DNA of 64,000 bases from CAMASH01 sp041746635 (GCA_041746635.1 JBGTGQ010000066.1:1-64000), one strand, 5' to 3'. Shown: positions 7,419 through 16,357, counted from the first letter of the stretch. Translations and numbers: made by a program. Notes: generated by a model from the sequence alone, not told the origin.

Positions 7419-9656
7419 ATGAAACCTGAAATCTTTCTCATCGCCCTGCTTCTCTTCGCCGCCACCTTCGAGTTACGCAGCCAGGGAATTGCCCACGCTC
7501 CAGAGTCCCTGGTAACTTTGCAATTCCCCAACAATCCCGTCTCCGACGTCGCGAATTTTTATGAAATGCTGACCAAGAAGCGCCTCATCCGCGACTCCAA
7601 TCTGGCCGGACCGAATCTCACCATCGTCATGTCCGAGGCCACCACGCGCGAGCAGGCCATTTCGCTGATCGAGTCCGCCCTTCTCCTCAACGGCTACACC
7701 CTCGTGCCCGTGGACGCCGCCACGTCGAAGTTGCTCGGCCCGACCAAGCAGCCGAAAAATGAATCCGTCCCTCTTTACGGCAGTGCGGCGGAGCTTCCGG
7801 TCAACGATCAGGTGGTCAGTTTTTTCATGCCGTTTCGCTATTTGAGCAGCGAAGAAGCCGCCAAGATTTTTGCGTCGTACGTCGCCCCCCGGCCCTACGG
7901 ATCCCTCGTACCAGCGCCGAATGTCAACGCCCTGATCATCACGGAAAACGTTCCCTTTATCCGTCGGCTGATCGCCCTCCAAAAAGTCATCGACGTACCG
8001 GGGGCCCGTTCCGCGACGGAATTCTTTACCCTTCAGCGGGCCGATGCGGAAAAAGTGACGGAGATTTTGGGTCTCATTTTTTCCAAAAAAGAGGGTGCCC
8101 CGTCCGCAGTCGCCCAGGCTCCGGCGGCAGGCGAGGAAGCTCCATCCGCCCCGCTGGTGGGCCCGATTGACATCAAAATCGCCGCCGATACCCGCACCAA
8201 TCGCGTGATGGTCATCGCGCCCGAGCAGGAGATGCCCTATATCCGCCAACTCATCAGCAATCTCGATATCGGTGTTCCCTTTGAGGAACCCTTCGAGCGG
8301 CCGCTTCGTTTCGTGGCGGCGGGAGAAGTGCTGCCCGTGCTGGCCAACCTGCTCACCGACGGGAAGACCTCCGAGACGCTGGCTGGCGCGTCGCAGGGTG
8401 GCCTCAGCTTGACCGACTCTTCGCAGGATTCTGGCTCCTCCCAGTCTCTCACTGGCGGATCTGGCGGAGGCATGAAACCCGACCGTCTGCGTGATCCGGC
8501 CCAAAACACCGCGCCGCTTTCCGTCATCGTGGGCAACGCCCGCATCATCGCCGACCGCAGTTCCAACAAGATCATCGTCATCGGTCCGCCCGAAAGCCGG
8601 GCCAAGGCGGGGCGGGTACTCGACATGCTCGACCAGCGCCCCAAGCAAGTTTATCTGGCCGTGGTCATCGGCCAGTTGGCCCTGGGCAAGGGCATGAACG
8701 CGGGCATCCAATACCCCGGCTCCATCACCGGCAGGATGTTCATCGCGGGTAGTAATGGCAACGGCTCGGTCAACGCGACTGCGGTCAACACAAATGGTAA
8801 CAACGCGAATGCCGTCACCGTCAACAACACCGGTGTGGACGTTCTGCCCGGCACTACGCAGATGATGAACACCGCCATCAACCTCGTGGGCGGGACGATG
8901 TCCGGACTGTCCATCTACGGAATTATTGCCGACTCGATCGATGTCACCGTCAACGCCCTCCAATCCACCAACAACTTTAAGGTCATTTCCCGGCCCGTCA
9001 TCTACACCGCCAACAACAAAAAAGCCGTCATCAGTTCCGGCCAGCAGGTGCCGATCCCCGAGAGCAGTCTCACTTCCTCGCTGGCCGTAGGATCCCAAGG
9101 CTCGTCCATCGCCTCCAACATCGAATACAAGGATGTCGTGCTAAAACTGGAAGTCATCCCGCTGATCAATTCCAAGGATGAGGTCACCCTCACCATTGCC
9201 CAGCAGAATGACAATGTGCAGGAAACGGTGCAGATTTCCGACAATCAGGTTCCCGTCATCGGCACCCAGGAACTCACCACCACCGTCACCGTTCCGAACC
9301 GCCACACCATCGTCCTGGGCGGCTTAATCACCGAGGAAGAACGCACCATCAAAACCGGGCTTCCCCTGCTCAGCGACATCCCCGTTTTGAGTTATCTCTT
9401 CGGCTCCAAGGAAAAAAATGTCGTCCGCCGCGAACTCATCATCATGATCCAGCCCTTCATCATTGAGGACCGCGGGCAGTTGGCCGAGGCCAACTATATT
9501 GAACGCGCCAACTCGAGCTTCACTTCGGAAGAACTCTACGAAACGCCGATTCCCGTGAGAAGGGCCGAGCTGCCCGGCGCCAGCACAAAGCCGGCCCCCT
9601 TGCGCACGATTTTCCCATCATGGCAGGGAGAATCCTCGACGCCGCAAGCCCCATGA
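7419..9656 (+). CDS. gspD: Secretin GspD, outer-membrane secretion channel
   Basis: The 745-residue product forms the multimeric outer-membrane gate of the system. A signal peptide (IFLIALLLFAATFELRSQG) precedes an N0 domain (about residues 30-95) and repeated N1-N3 ring-building domains (about 125-400). A Gly/Ser-rich loop near 326-352 interrupts N3. The secretin core spans about 405-690, with VPVIGTQELTTTVTVPNRHT and the closing signature GLPLLSDIPVLSYLFGS. A 30-residue Asn/Thr/Gly-rich insertion sits near 445-474 within the core. Start ATG 7419 follows the previous stop by 4 bases. The tail after 690 is Pro-rich and may serve for localisation. Confidence 0.95.
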   Translation: MKPEIFLIALLLFAATFELRSQGIAHAPESLVTLQFPNNPVSDVANFYEMLTKKRLIRDSNLAGPNLTIVMSEATTREQAISLIESALLLNGYTLVPVDAATSKLLGPTKQPKNESVPLYGSAAELPVNDQVVSFFMPFRYLSSEEAAKIFASYVAPRPYGSLVPAPNVNALIITENVPFIRRLIALQKVIDVPGARSATEFFTLQRADAEKVTEILGLIFSKKEGAPSAVAQAPAAGEEAPSAPLVGPIDIKIAADTRTNRVMVIAPEQEMPYIRQLISNLDIGVPFEEPFERPLRFVAAGEVLPVLANLLTDGKTSETLAGASQGGLSLTDSSQDSGSSQSLTGGSGGGMKPDRLRDPAQNTAPLSVIVGNARIIADRSSNKIIVIGPPESRAKAGRVLDMLDQRPKQVYLAVVIGQLALGKGMNAGIQYPGSITGRMFIAGSNGNGSVNATAVNTNGNNANAVTVNNTGVDVLPGTTQMMNTAINLVGGTMSGLSIYGIIADSIDVTVNALQSTNNFKVISRPVIYTANNKKAVISSGQQVPIPESSLTSSLAVGSQGSSIASNIEYKDVVLKLEVIPLINSKDEVTLTIAQQNDNVQETVQISDNQVPVIGTQELTTTVTVPNRHTIVLGGLITEEERTIKTGLPLLSDIPVLSYLFGSKEKNVVRRELIIMIQPFIIEDRGQLAEANYIERANSSFTSEELYETPIPVRRAELPGASTKPAPLRTIFPSWQGESSTPQAP

Positions 9657-11356
9657 TCGATCTGCTGCTGCAATCCGGCGCACAAGCCGGCTTCCGCGAT
9701 CCCGCCAGCCTGCGCGCCATCGCCGAGCAGGCGCTGGAGCTCCAACAGTCCGCCATCCGCGCTGTGCTCGACCTTCCTTCCCTGCCGGAAAAGGAATTCC
9801 TACAAGCCCTCATCCCCCGCCTGGACTTGGAATGGCTGGAACCTTCGGCCCTGCCATTGGAGTCGTTCTCGAAGGCCTTCCCCGCCCGGCTGGCCTTGCG
9901 CTATCATTTGGTTCCCGTCGCGTTCTCCGAGCAGGACCTCACCCTGGCCGGTTACGATCCCTTCGATCACATGGCCCGCGCGGCCGTGCGGCAACATTTT
10001 CCCCGCCACAAAATCGCCTTCGTTCTCTCCACCCGAAAATTCATCCTCTCCACCCTGCGGGAACACTATGGCGTCGGCGCGGAAACTTTTGAGGAACTCC
10101 TCGAAGGCCGCGACGGCGAAACCCCACAGGGCGATCCGGTCGAGGAAGTCAATGTGCTGGATGGCGAGGACGCCGAGGCTTCCGTGATGAAGTTCGTCAA
10201 CCAGATCATCCGCGAGGCTCTGGTGGAACAGGCCACCGATATTCACGTCGAACCACTCGGCAGCGATCTCCGCATCCGCTACCGCATTGACGGAATCCTT
10301 CACGAAGTCCCCGTGCCGCAAAACATCAAGGTCCTGCAAGCCTCCGTCCTTTCCCGCCTCAAGATCATGGCCAACCTGGATATTGCCGAACGGCGCATTC
10401 CGCAGGACGGTCGCATCAATCTGGAACTCTCGGGCAAGCCCATCGATGTGCGCGTGGCCACCATTCCATCCATCACCGGCGAAACCATCAGCCTGCGTTT
10501 GCTCGGACAGGAAAAATTCGATTTTTCCCGCCTTGGCCTCGACGAACATTCGGAAAATCTGGTGCGCGGTTTTCTGGCCATGCCCAATGGCATCGTACTG
10601 GTCACCGGGCCCACCGGCTGCGGGAAATCCACCAGCCTTTACACATTTCTTTCGTCTCTAAACACCAAGGAACGCCGCATCGTCACCATCGAGGACCCGG
10701 TGGAACACCGCCTGCCTGGCGTGATCCAGATTGCCGTCCGTCCCGAGATCAGCCTCACCTTTGCCAATGCCCTGCGCAGCGTCCTGCGGGGCGATCCCAA
10801 TGTCATCATGGTGGGCGAAATGCGTGACTTGGAAACCGCCGAGATTGCCGTCCGCGCCGCGCTCACCGGACACCTTGTTTTCAGCACGCTGCACACCAAT
10901 GATTCCGTCGGCGGCATCACCCGCCTGCTGGACATGGGGGTCGAGCCCTTTCTCATCGGCACGTCTGTCCGCGCGTTTGTCGCCCAACGCCTAGTGCGGC
11001 GGCTATGTCCGGAATGTAAACGACCGGTCACACCCGATCTCGCCTTGCTCAAAAACGCCGGTTTTCATCCCGTCTCCGCCAACGTCGTCTTCGGTCCCGT
11101 CGGTTGCGACGCTTGCCGCCAGACCGGATATCGCGGACGCACCGCCCTCTATGAAATTTGCGTGGTCAGCCCCGACATGCAGGATCTCATCCAGCATAAA
11201 GCGGCCTCAAAAGCCTTACGCCGCCAAGCCCACAATCAAGGCATGATTTCGTTGCGCGACTACGGTTGGCAGCGCGTGCGGGACGGTGTCACCTCGGTCG
11301 AGGAAGTTCTGCGCGTAACGGCGGCCAATGCGGAAAACCCTGAAGAGGCCGGATAA
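9653..11356 (+). CDS. gspE: Secretion ATPase GspE
   Basis: This is the hexameric cytoplasmic ATPase that drives pseudopilus assembly. The N-terminal MshEN-type domain spans about residues 1-150. The catalytic part has Walker A GPTGCGKST (about 319), an Asp box around TIEDPVEHRLPG, Walker B VIMVGEMRD (about 383) and the His box STLHTNDS (about 411). The zinc-binding tetracysteine is split as CPECK (about 451) and CDAC (about 485), as in GspE/PilB. I chose ATG 9653 because it overlaps the gspD stop as ATGA, the operon's habit; ATG 9620 would add 11 residues. The final residues are followed by a 115-base gap before gspF. Confidence 0.95.
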   Translation: MIDLLLQSGAQAGFRDPASLRAIAEQALELQQSAIRAVLDLPSLPEKEFLQALIPRLDLEWLEPSALPLESFSKAFPARLALRYHLVPVAFSEQDLTLAGYDPFDHMARAAVRQHFPRHKIAFVLSTRKFILSTLREHYGVGAETFEELLEGRDGETPQGDPVEEVNVLDGEDAEASVMKFVNQIIREALVEQATDIHVEPLGSDLRIRYRIDGILHEVPVPQNIKVLQASVLSRLKIMANLDIAERRIPQDGRINLELSGKPIDVRVATIPSITGETISLRLLGQEKFDFSRLGLDEHSENLVRGFLAMPNGIVLVTGPTGCGKSTSLYTFLSSLNTKERRIVTIEDPVEHRLPGVIQIAVRPEISLTFANALRSVLRGDPNVIMVGEMRDLETAEIAVRAALTGHLVFSTLHTNDSVGGITRLLDMGVEPFLIGTSVRAFVAQRLVRRLCPECKRPVTPDLALLKNAGFHPVSANVVFGPVGCDACRQTGYRGRTALYEICVVSPDMQDLIQHKAASKALRRQAHNQGMISLRDYGWQRVRDGVTSVEEVLRVTAANAENPEEAG

Positions 11357-11369
11357 AGTAAATTTTTAG

Positions 11370-11437
11370 AGGAACACAAAAAACTGAAAAAATGCTGACG
11401 CTTGCCCGCGCTTTTCCTTCATGTTCCTTGTGTTCCT
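11370..11437. repeat. 10-bp inverted repeat in the gspE-gspF spacer
   Basis: AGGAACACAA at 11370-11379 is exactly complementary to TTGTGTTCCT at 11428-11437, with 48 bases between. The right arm lies in a stretch that repeats the word GTTCCTT twice. This is the only long spacer inside the secretion operon. It could form an mRNA stem that affects gspF expression, or it may be a remnant of a dispersed repeat. Confidence 0.5.
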
Positions 11438-11471
11438 TCGTGGCCCGGACGTTGCTTCATCTGCTCTAGCC

Positions 11472-12701
11472 ATGGGAAGTTTTACCTTCAAAGCCACGGG
11501 ACCCGGCGGGGGCCTCGAGAGTGGTGTGATCGAAGCCCGGTCGAAAGCCGAGGCCTACCAACGCATCGTCACGCGCGGGCTTCGCCCCGTTTTGATTGAA
11601 TCGCACGGCGAAGCGGCCGCCCCCAAGGATACCCCCGCCAGCGAACCCGCCGCGTTCAAAGGCCGCGTCTCATCCAATGACCTCCTGCTTTTCACCGAAG
11701 AGATGGCCGAACTCCTGGAGTCCGGCCTGCAACTCGAACCCGCCCTCAAGGTCATCGAATCCCGCAAGGAAGCTGCCGTCCTCCGCCAGGTGTCCGCCAC
11801 CCTGCGCCAGCAGGTACGCGATGGCTCCAGTTTTTCCGCCGCCCTGCGACGCTGTGGCGGATTTTCCGAACTTTTTTGCAGCATGATCGCCGCCGGGGAA
11901 ACGGCGGGTGCCCTCCCCAGCATCCTGCGGCGTCAGGCCGACTACCTGAATGTCGTGATCGATCTGCGCCGGAAAATCAGCGCCGCCCTCATCTATCCCA
12001 GCATCGTTTTTGCCGCCGGCATTGTCCTGCTCCTCATCTTCATGATGTTCCTCCTGCCCCAGCTCACCATGCTGCTGAGCAAGACCGGCCAGAAGCTTCC
12101 CTTCATGACCCGCCTCCTCATCGCCGTGAGTGAATTTTTCGGCCACTACTGGTGGCTCTGCGGACTGGTCGTCGCCGGTCTGGCCGTGGCCTTCCTGGCC
12201 TGGCGGCGCACGCCCGCAGGACGCCTCACCTGGGATCGAATCGCCCTCAACATCCCCGTCATTGGCGGCGTGATTTCCTGCAAATTCGTGGCCGAGTTTT
12301 GCCAGACCCTTGCGACTTTGGCCCTCAACGGCGTGACCCTGCTCAACGGCCTCACCCTCTTCCAACGCGCCACCGGGAATGTGTACTTGAAGGGCCTGCT
12401 CGGCCGCCTGGTCGAACGCGTCGGTGAAGGCGCGACCCTTTCCAGTTCGTTGCGCAGCCTGCCGTTTTTTCCCGGCGTCCTTTGCGACATCGTCACCGTG
12501 GGCGAACAAAGCGGCGACCTCGCCGGCGCTCTCCAGCGCGGGGCCAAACGCTACGACCGCGAATTTGCCGCCAAGATCCAGAAACTCACCGCTCTTATCC
12601 AACCGCTCACCATTCTCATCGTCGCCCTCTTCGTCGGCATCGTCGCCTATTCCATGATAACCGGCATTCTCACTTCGGTCTCCGGCCTTCGCACCCGATG
12701 A
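11472..12701 (+). CDS. gspF: Inner-membrane platform protein GspF
   Basis: The 409-residue protein has two repeated cytoplasmic helical domains (about residues 70-190 and 275-390). Hydrophobic segments lie near 172-200 (LIYPSIVFAAGIVLLLIFMMF), 225-250 and at the C-terminus (LTILIVALFVGIVAYSM). This is the GspF/PilC plan, with the family signature VTVGEQSGDLAGAL near residue 340. GspF anchors the pseudopilus machinery and contacts GspE and GspL. I chose ATG 11472 (MGSFTFKATGPGG) because it matches the usual N-terminus of the family; the frame is open further upstream to 11421. The stop overlaps the next gene (ATGA). Confidence 0.93.
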   Translation: MGSFTFKATGPGGGLESGVIEARSKAEAYQRIVTRGLRPVLIESHGEAAAPKDTPASEPAAFKGRVSSNDLLLFTEEMAELLESGLQLEPALKVIESRKEAAVLRQVSATLRQQVRDGSSFSAALRRCGGFSELFCSMIAAGETAGALPSILRRQADYLNVVIDLRRKISAALIYPSIVFAAGIVLLLIFMMFLLPQLTMLLSKTGQKLPFMTRLLIAVSEFFGHYWWLCGLVVAGLAVAFLAWRRTPAGRLTWDRIALNIPVIGGVISCKFVAEFCQTLATLALNGVTLLNGLTLFQRATGNVYLKGLLGRLVERVGEGATLSSSLRSLPFFPGVLCDIVTVGEQSGDLAGALQRGAKRYDREFAAKIQKLTALIQPLTILIVALFVGIVAYSMITGILTSVSGLRTR

Positions 12702-13126
12702 ACACCATGGTGCGGTTCCTCATTTTCCCCGCGCTCGTTGCTGCCGCCCTCTCCCCTCTTCCCGCCCAATCCACCCGTCCGGAGCTTCTTTTTGCCCTAA
12801 AAAGCGCGGTCAAAAGCCACGACGATTTTGCCATCGAGGAATGCTTTAACTTCGACGGGACCGACCCCGATCTGGCCAAATCCATCCGCCGCACCGTGGA
12901 CCAAATTTCCACCTGGTCCTCACCCATTGTTTTCACCTCCGAGAGAACCAACAGCGGACCCTTGGAAATCAAGAAAAACGAAAAAGCCTACACGCTCAAC
13001 GGGGAATGGATTTTTCAGATTCACATCCATCGTTCACCACCGCCCAGCAAAGGGTTTGTCTTTCCCGCCGGTCTGACCCCGACGGGGAAGTTCCGCATTC
13101 TCCTCACCGTGGAGAAAAGTTCCTGA
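12698..13126 (+). CDS. Small exported protein at the end of the secretion operon
   Basis: The 142-residue protein has a signal peptide (VRFLIFPALVAAALSPLPAQ). The mature domain of about 120 residues contains EECFNFDGTDPDLAKSI and ends in beta strands (TGKFRILLTVEKSS). The family is unknown to me. Start ATG 12698 is fused to the gspF stop as ATGA, so it is co-translated with the secretion genes. Its small size and export suggest an accessory periplasmic factor or substrate; this is inferred from context only. Confidence 0.75.
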   Translation: MNTMVRFLIFPALVAAALSPLPAQSTRPELLFALKSAVKSHDDFAIEECFNFDGTDPDLAKSIRRTVDQISTWSSPIVFTSERTNSGPLEIKKNEKAYTLNGEWIFQIHIHRSPPPSKGFVFPAGLTPTGKFRILLTVEKSS

Positions 13127-13409
13127 CACCATGGCAAGAGAGATCTTTGCGCGGGCGGCCTGCAATTCCCAAATCCGCTCGCTGGATCTTTAGCCCGAGT
13201 TCCGCAGTTTGAGGAGGCCGATCTCGCAACCATGCGCGCGCGATGCCGGGGATTTTTTCGAGATTTTCGGCACCGTGGCGGATGCGATTTCCCAATTTCT
13301 GCTCGGCAGATGCTCTTGTCAGGTGAAAGGTCTCCATCCCGGCTGGGATCTTCTCATTCCTTTGGATTGGGACGCCGCTCTGCTGCGTCAAGCCTCTCAG
13401 CGATAAACC
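13127..13409 (+). other. Spacer between the secretion operon and modABC
   Basis: No convincing gene is seen in these 283 bases. A short frame (TTG 13209 to 13406, 65 codons) ends 3 bases before modA. It has a plausible internal start region containing GAGGAGG but no recognisable domain. The spacer should hold the modA promoter, but I cannot pick a convincing -35/-10 pair, and I see neither an inverted ModE-type operator nor a clear molybdenum-cofactor riboswitch fold. Confidence 0.4.
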
Positions 13410-14363
13410 ATGAAAAAATACGCCCTCTCCGCTTTGGCCCTGCTGGGCGTGGCGCTGGTGGTCGGCGGATTTATTTATCGTTCCGCGCCTACGGCGGGCG
13501 TTCCCGAACTCGATGTCCACTGCGCCGCCGGGTTGAAGAAGCCAATGGAACTCATTGCGGCGGAGTTTTTGAAGGACTACGGAGTTCAGGCGAAAATCAA
13601 CTATGGCGGGAGTTCTTCCCTGCTCAGTTCAATTCGTATTTCCAAAAAAGGCGATCTCCTGCTCGCGGCTGATCAATCGACCATGGACGATGCGCAACGC
13701 TTGGGTCTGGTCCAGGAGGTCATCCCCGTTGTGATCCAAAAGCTGGTGGTGGCCGTGGCCAAGGGGAATCCCAAGGAAATCCAGCAGTTGAGCGACCTCC
13801 TTCGGGACGATGTTCGGCTCGGTCTGGTCAATGCCGAAAGCGCCTCGGCCGGCAAGGTGGCCCGGCGGGTGCTCGGGGACGATTGGGAACGCCTGCTGGC
13901 CAAGGCCACGGTCACCAAACCAACGGTCACCGACCTGGCTGGCGATCTCTCGCTGGGCACCCTGGATGCGGCGATTATCTGGGACTCCACCGCCTCGCAA
14001 TTCAAAAATCTGGAGGCGATCACGATCCCGCAACTCGCTTCGGCCCAGGAAGTCGCCAGCATTGGCGTGCTGACCAGCGCAAAAGATCCCGCGCGAGCCC
14101 TCCAAATGGCAAGGTATCTGGCTGCGCCGGAAACTGGCGGCTCCATCCTGACCGCCACCGGATTCCAGCCGACCGGCGGCGATAAATGGTCGGAGGGTGA
14201 ACGTCTGCTCGCGCACCGGCGGGATCAAAAGGAACGGTTCGAAGAGGCAGGATTCCGGTGGAGGGGCAACGGCCCAACAATTCTCAGCAAGGACATTGAG
14301 GTCCCGCCATGGTTGAAAAGACCGACCGGCCAGTTTGACGATGTGCAGGAAAATAGGGAATAA
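13410..14363 (+). CDS. modA: Molybdate/tungstate ABC transporter, substrate-binding protein ModA
   Basis: The 317-residue protein has an N-terminal signal anchor (ALSALALLGVALVVGGFIY) and a type II periplasmic-binding fold. The ModA-typical opening DVHCAAGLKKPMELIAAEF and the GGSSSLLSSI and GDLLLAADQ motifs line the oxyanion pocket. The C-terminal ~60 residues (from about 258) extend beyond the usual ModA length and are basic. It is the first gene of modABC, with 14 bases before modB. Molybdate or tungstate is the likely substrate; sulfate cannot be excluded from sequence alone. Confidence 0.88.
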   Translation: MKKYALSALALLGVALVVGGFIYRSAPTAGVPELDVHCAAGLKKPMELIAAEFLKDYGVQAKINYGGSSSLLSSIRISKKGDLLLAADQSTMDDAQRLGLVQEVIPVVIQKLVVAVAKGNPKEIQQLSDLLRDDVRLGLVNAESASAGKVARRVLGDDWERLLAKATVTKPTVTDLAGDLSLGTLDAAIIWDSTASQFKNLEAITIPQLASAQEVASIGVLTSAKDPARALQMARYLAAPETGGSILTATGFQPTGGDKWSEGERLLAHRRDQKERFEEAGFRWRGNGPTILSKDIEVPPWLKRPTGQFDDVQENRE

Positions 14364-14377
14364 AGCTTTCGCTCCGC

Positions 14378-15181
14378 ATGTCACCTAAGTCTACAGACCA
14401 CCGCGCCGCCTCCAGCCTGCCTTTCTGGATCGTGATCGGCACGATCGCTGCGACGTATTTGCTTTTCATCGGGGTCCTGCTGGCGAGTTCCGCCACTTAC
14501 AGCAGTCCTGGTGATTGGCTGCGGGCGCTGCGAGCTCGAGAAATTCAATACGCGATCTGGCTAAGTCTGTTCACCTGCACCATCACTGCGGTTCTCTCTT
14601 TGTTGGTGGCCGTTCCGATTGGCTACCTGGTTTCTCGCGGACAATTTCGCGGCAAATCGTGGGTGGACGCGGCTCTCGATATTCCCATTGTCCTCCCCCC
14701 GATGGTGATCGGCCTCTGTCTGCTCATCCTTTTTCAAACCACAGGCGGTCGATGGTTCGAAGAGTTCATCCCCATGACCTACACCGTCAATGGGGTGATT
14801 CTCGCGCAGTTTATTGTCGGTTCGGCTTTTGCCATCCGCACGATGCGTTCGACCTTTGATCACATTGCCAGCCGACCTGAAGAAATTGCCATGACGCTCG
14901 GGTGTTCGCGTTGGCAAGCGGTGCGGATGGTGACCCTCCCTCTGGCCCGGCGCGGCATGTTTTCCGCCGCCTCGATCGCCTGGGCGCGCAGCATGGGGGA
15001 ATTTGGCCCCATCCTCGTCTTCGCCGGTGCCACCCGCATGAAAACCGAGGTGCTCCCGACCACCGTATGGTTGGAGCTCAGCGTGGGAAACCTCGAGGCC
15101 GCCGTGGCGGTCAGCTTGCTCATGGTGGTGATGGCCGTGGTTGTCCTCGTCGCCATCCGCAGCATCGGTGAACGCCCATGA
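14378..15181 (+). CDS. modB: Molybdate-type ABC transporter permease ModB
   Basis: The 267-residue integral membrane protein has about six transmembrane helices and the permease EAA-type motif near residue 170 (EEIAMTLGCSRWQAVRMVTLPLA), which docks on the ATPase. The phrase DIPIVLPPMVIGLCLL and the GEFGPILVFAGATRMKTEVL stretch are characteristic of ModB/CysT-like permeases. It overlaps modC by 4 bases. Confidence 0.92.
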   Translation: MSPKSTDHRAASSLPFWIVIGTIAATYLLFIGVLLASSATYSSPGDWLRALRAREIQYAIWLSLFTCTITAVLSLLVAVPIGYLVSRGQFRGKSWVDAALDIPIVLPPMVIGLCLLILFQTTGGRWFEEFIPMTYTVNGVILAQFIVGSAFAIRTMRSTFDHIASRPEEIAMTLGCSRWQAVRMVTLPLARRGMFSAASIAWARSMGEFGPILVFAGATRMKTEVLPTTVWLELSVGNLEAAVAVSLLMVVMAVVVLVAIRSIGERP

Positions 15182-15861
15182 TCTTCCTGCGAAACATCGC
15201 TTTTGCCGTCGGCGACTTTCAATTGCAGAATCTCTCGTTGGAGATCCCGACCGGGGCCTACTGCGTCTTGATGGGCCGGACCGGCTGCGGCAAAACGACC
15301 CTGCTGGAAATCCTCTGCGGCCTGCGCCGCCCCGCTCAAGGTCAGGTTTTCATTGATGGGCGTGAGGTCACCTCCCAGCCTCCGGGCAATCGCAATATCG
15401 GGTACATTCCGCAGGATGGGGCACTTTTCCCGACCATGACGGTGCGGGAACATCTCGGTTTTGCCCTGCGGCTGCGGCGGCGTCCGGAAAAGGACATCGC
15501 CGCGCGCGTGGAAGAATTGGCCGACCAGCTTTCCATCGCAGGTTTATTGGATCGGCGGCCATTGGGCTTCTCCGGCGGCGAGCGACAGCGGGTGGCCTTG
15601 GGCCGGGCCCTGAGTTTTCACCCCTCGCTCCTCCTGCTTGATGAACCGCTCTCTGCTCTTGATGAAGAGTTACGGAGCGAGATGCGACAGCTCATTACTC
15701 GACTGCAGCGGCAGCATGGCATCACCGCTCTCCACGTCACGCATGACACCGCTGAGGCCGAGGCCATGGGCGGCCTGCGTCTACTCATGCGCAACGGGAA
15801 AATCGAAAAAATCACCAACCCGGAAACGCGGACCAGCTCGTTCGAGAAGCCGATCTCGTGA
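15178..15861 (+). CDS. modC: Molybdate-type ABC transporter ATPase ModC (short form)
   Basis: The 227-residue ATPase has Walker A GRTGCGKTT (about residue 36), signature FSGGERQRVALGRAL (about 129), Walker B LLLLDEPLSALDEEL and the switch His in LHVTHD. It ends right after the nucleotide-binding domain and lacks the C-terminal TOBE/MOP molybdate-binding domain of classical ModC. The start ATG 15178 overlaps the modB stop. The 14 residues after RNGKIEKI are unlike other ABC ATPases, and a more protein-like sequence is visible in another frame there, so the 3' end may have shifted. Confidence 0.88.
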   Translation: MIFLRNIAFAVGDFQLQNLSLEIPTGAYCVLMGRTGCGKTTLLEILCGLRRPAQGQVFIDGREVTSQPPGNRNIGYIPQDGALFPTMTVREHLGFALRLRRRPEKDIAARVEELADQLSIAGLLDRRPLGFSGGERQRVALGRALSFHPSLLLLDEPLSALDEELRSEMRQLITRLQRQHGITALHVTHDTAEAEAMGGLRLLMRNGKIEKITNPETRTSSFEKPIS

Positions 15862-16238
15862 TCGATGCCACGCGGCTATCCGAACCCGGCAAGAAAGCTG
15901 GCTCGTCTCCTTGCCAGAGGAAATGCTCTCTCCCGACTTGCTCAAGGCCATCACTTCCGGCGAGGTCAACTGCTTGTCGGCTCCCTGCGCCTCCTACGAA
16001 ACGTCCTCCGAATCCTAGAAAATGTCTTGGAAACTCAACGGCACTCGCAAGGAATCCGCATGAAACTTTGAAATACGGGCATCAATGCAGGAGCGTTTCA
16101 TGGGATTCGGGCGTATAAATGGCGTATAAATTCAGGCCACTTCCAGTCATTGCCATGCGTTTCCTGACGAAACGATATATTTGCCAGATTTTTCCAAATA
16201 GGTTTCCGTTAACTCTGTGCAATATGTTGAATGCCAAC
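15862..16238 (+). other. Spacer after modC with decayed coding sequence
   Basis: This 377-base stretch has no intact gene. Fragments of plausible coding sequence appear in successive + frames: DQLVREADLVIDATRLSEPGKK (about 15835-15895, beginning inside the modC 3' end), then WLVSLPEEMLSPDLLKAIT up to a stop at 16018. Joining them needs at least one frameshift. They could be the remnant of a ModC C-terminal extension or of a separate small gene. The rest (16019-16238) is more AT-rich and holds a tandem 11-bp duplication; nothing else is seen. Confidence 0.35.
16110..16131. repeat. Tandem duplication of an 11-bp word
   Basis: GGCGTATAAAT occurs twice head to tail (16110-16120 and 16121-16131). 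Each copy carries a TATAAA-like core. It may be a recent slippage duplication or a binding-site pair; no gene starts nearby in a way that explains it. Confidence 0.6.
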
Positions 16239-16275
16239 AAAAAAGCCCCGGAAACTTTTCGAGTTGCCGGGGCTT
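16239..16275 (-). terminator. Rho-independent terminator of tRNA-Met
   Basis: Read on the minus strand, AAGCCCCGG (16267-16275) pairs perfectly with CCGGGGCTT (16243-16251). A run of six T follows, starting within the right arm. It lies just 5 bases downstream of the CCA end of the tRNA gene, a standard tRNA terminator arrangement. Confidence 0.88.
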
Positions 16276-16280
16276 CAAAT

Positions 16281-16357
<77 letters not shown>

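Noticed and set aside
13209..13406. 65-codon frame directly before modA
   Set aside because: It has a TTG start and no domain, and its composition differs from true genes here. It is mentioned only in the spacer entry.
13127..13409. Molybdenum-cofactor riboswitch or ModE operator before modA
   Set aside because: I could not find a convincing fold or the inverted ModE-type repeat. A covariance-model search would decide.
16110..16131. Phage attachment site at tRNA-Met
   Set aside because: There is no integrase gene, no duplicate of the tRNA 3' end and no other mobile-element gene in the window.
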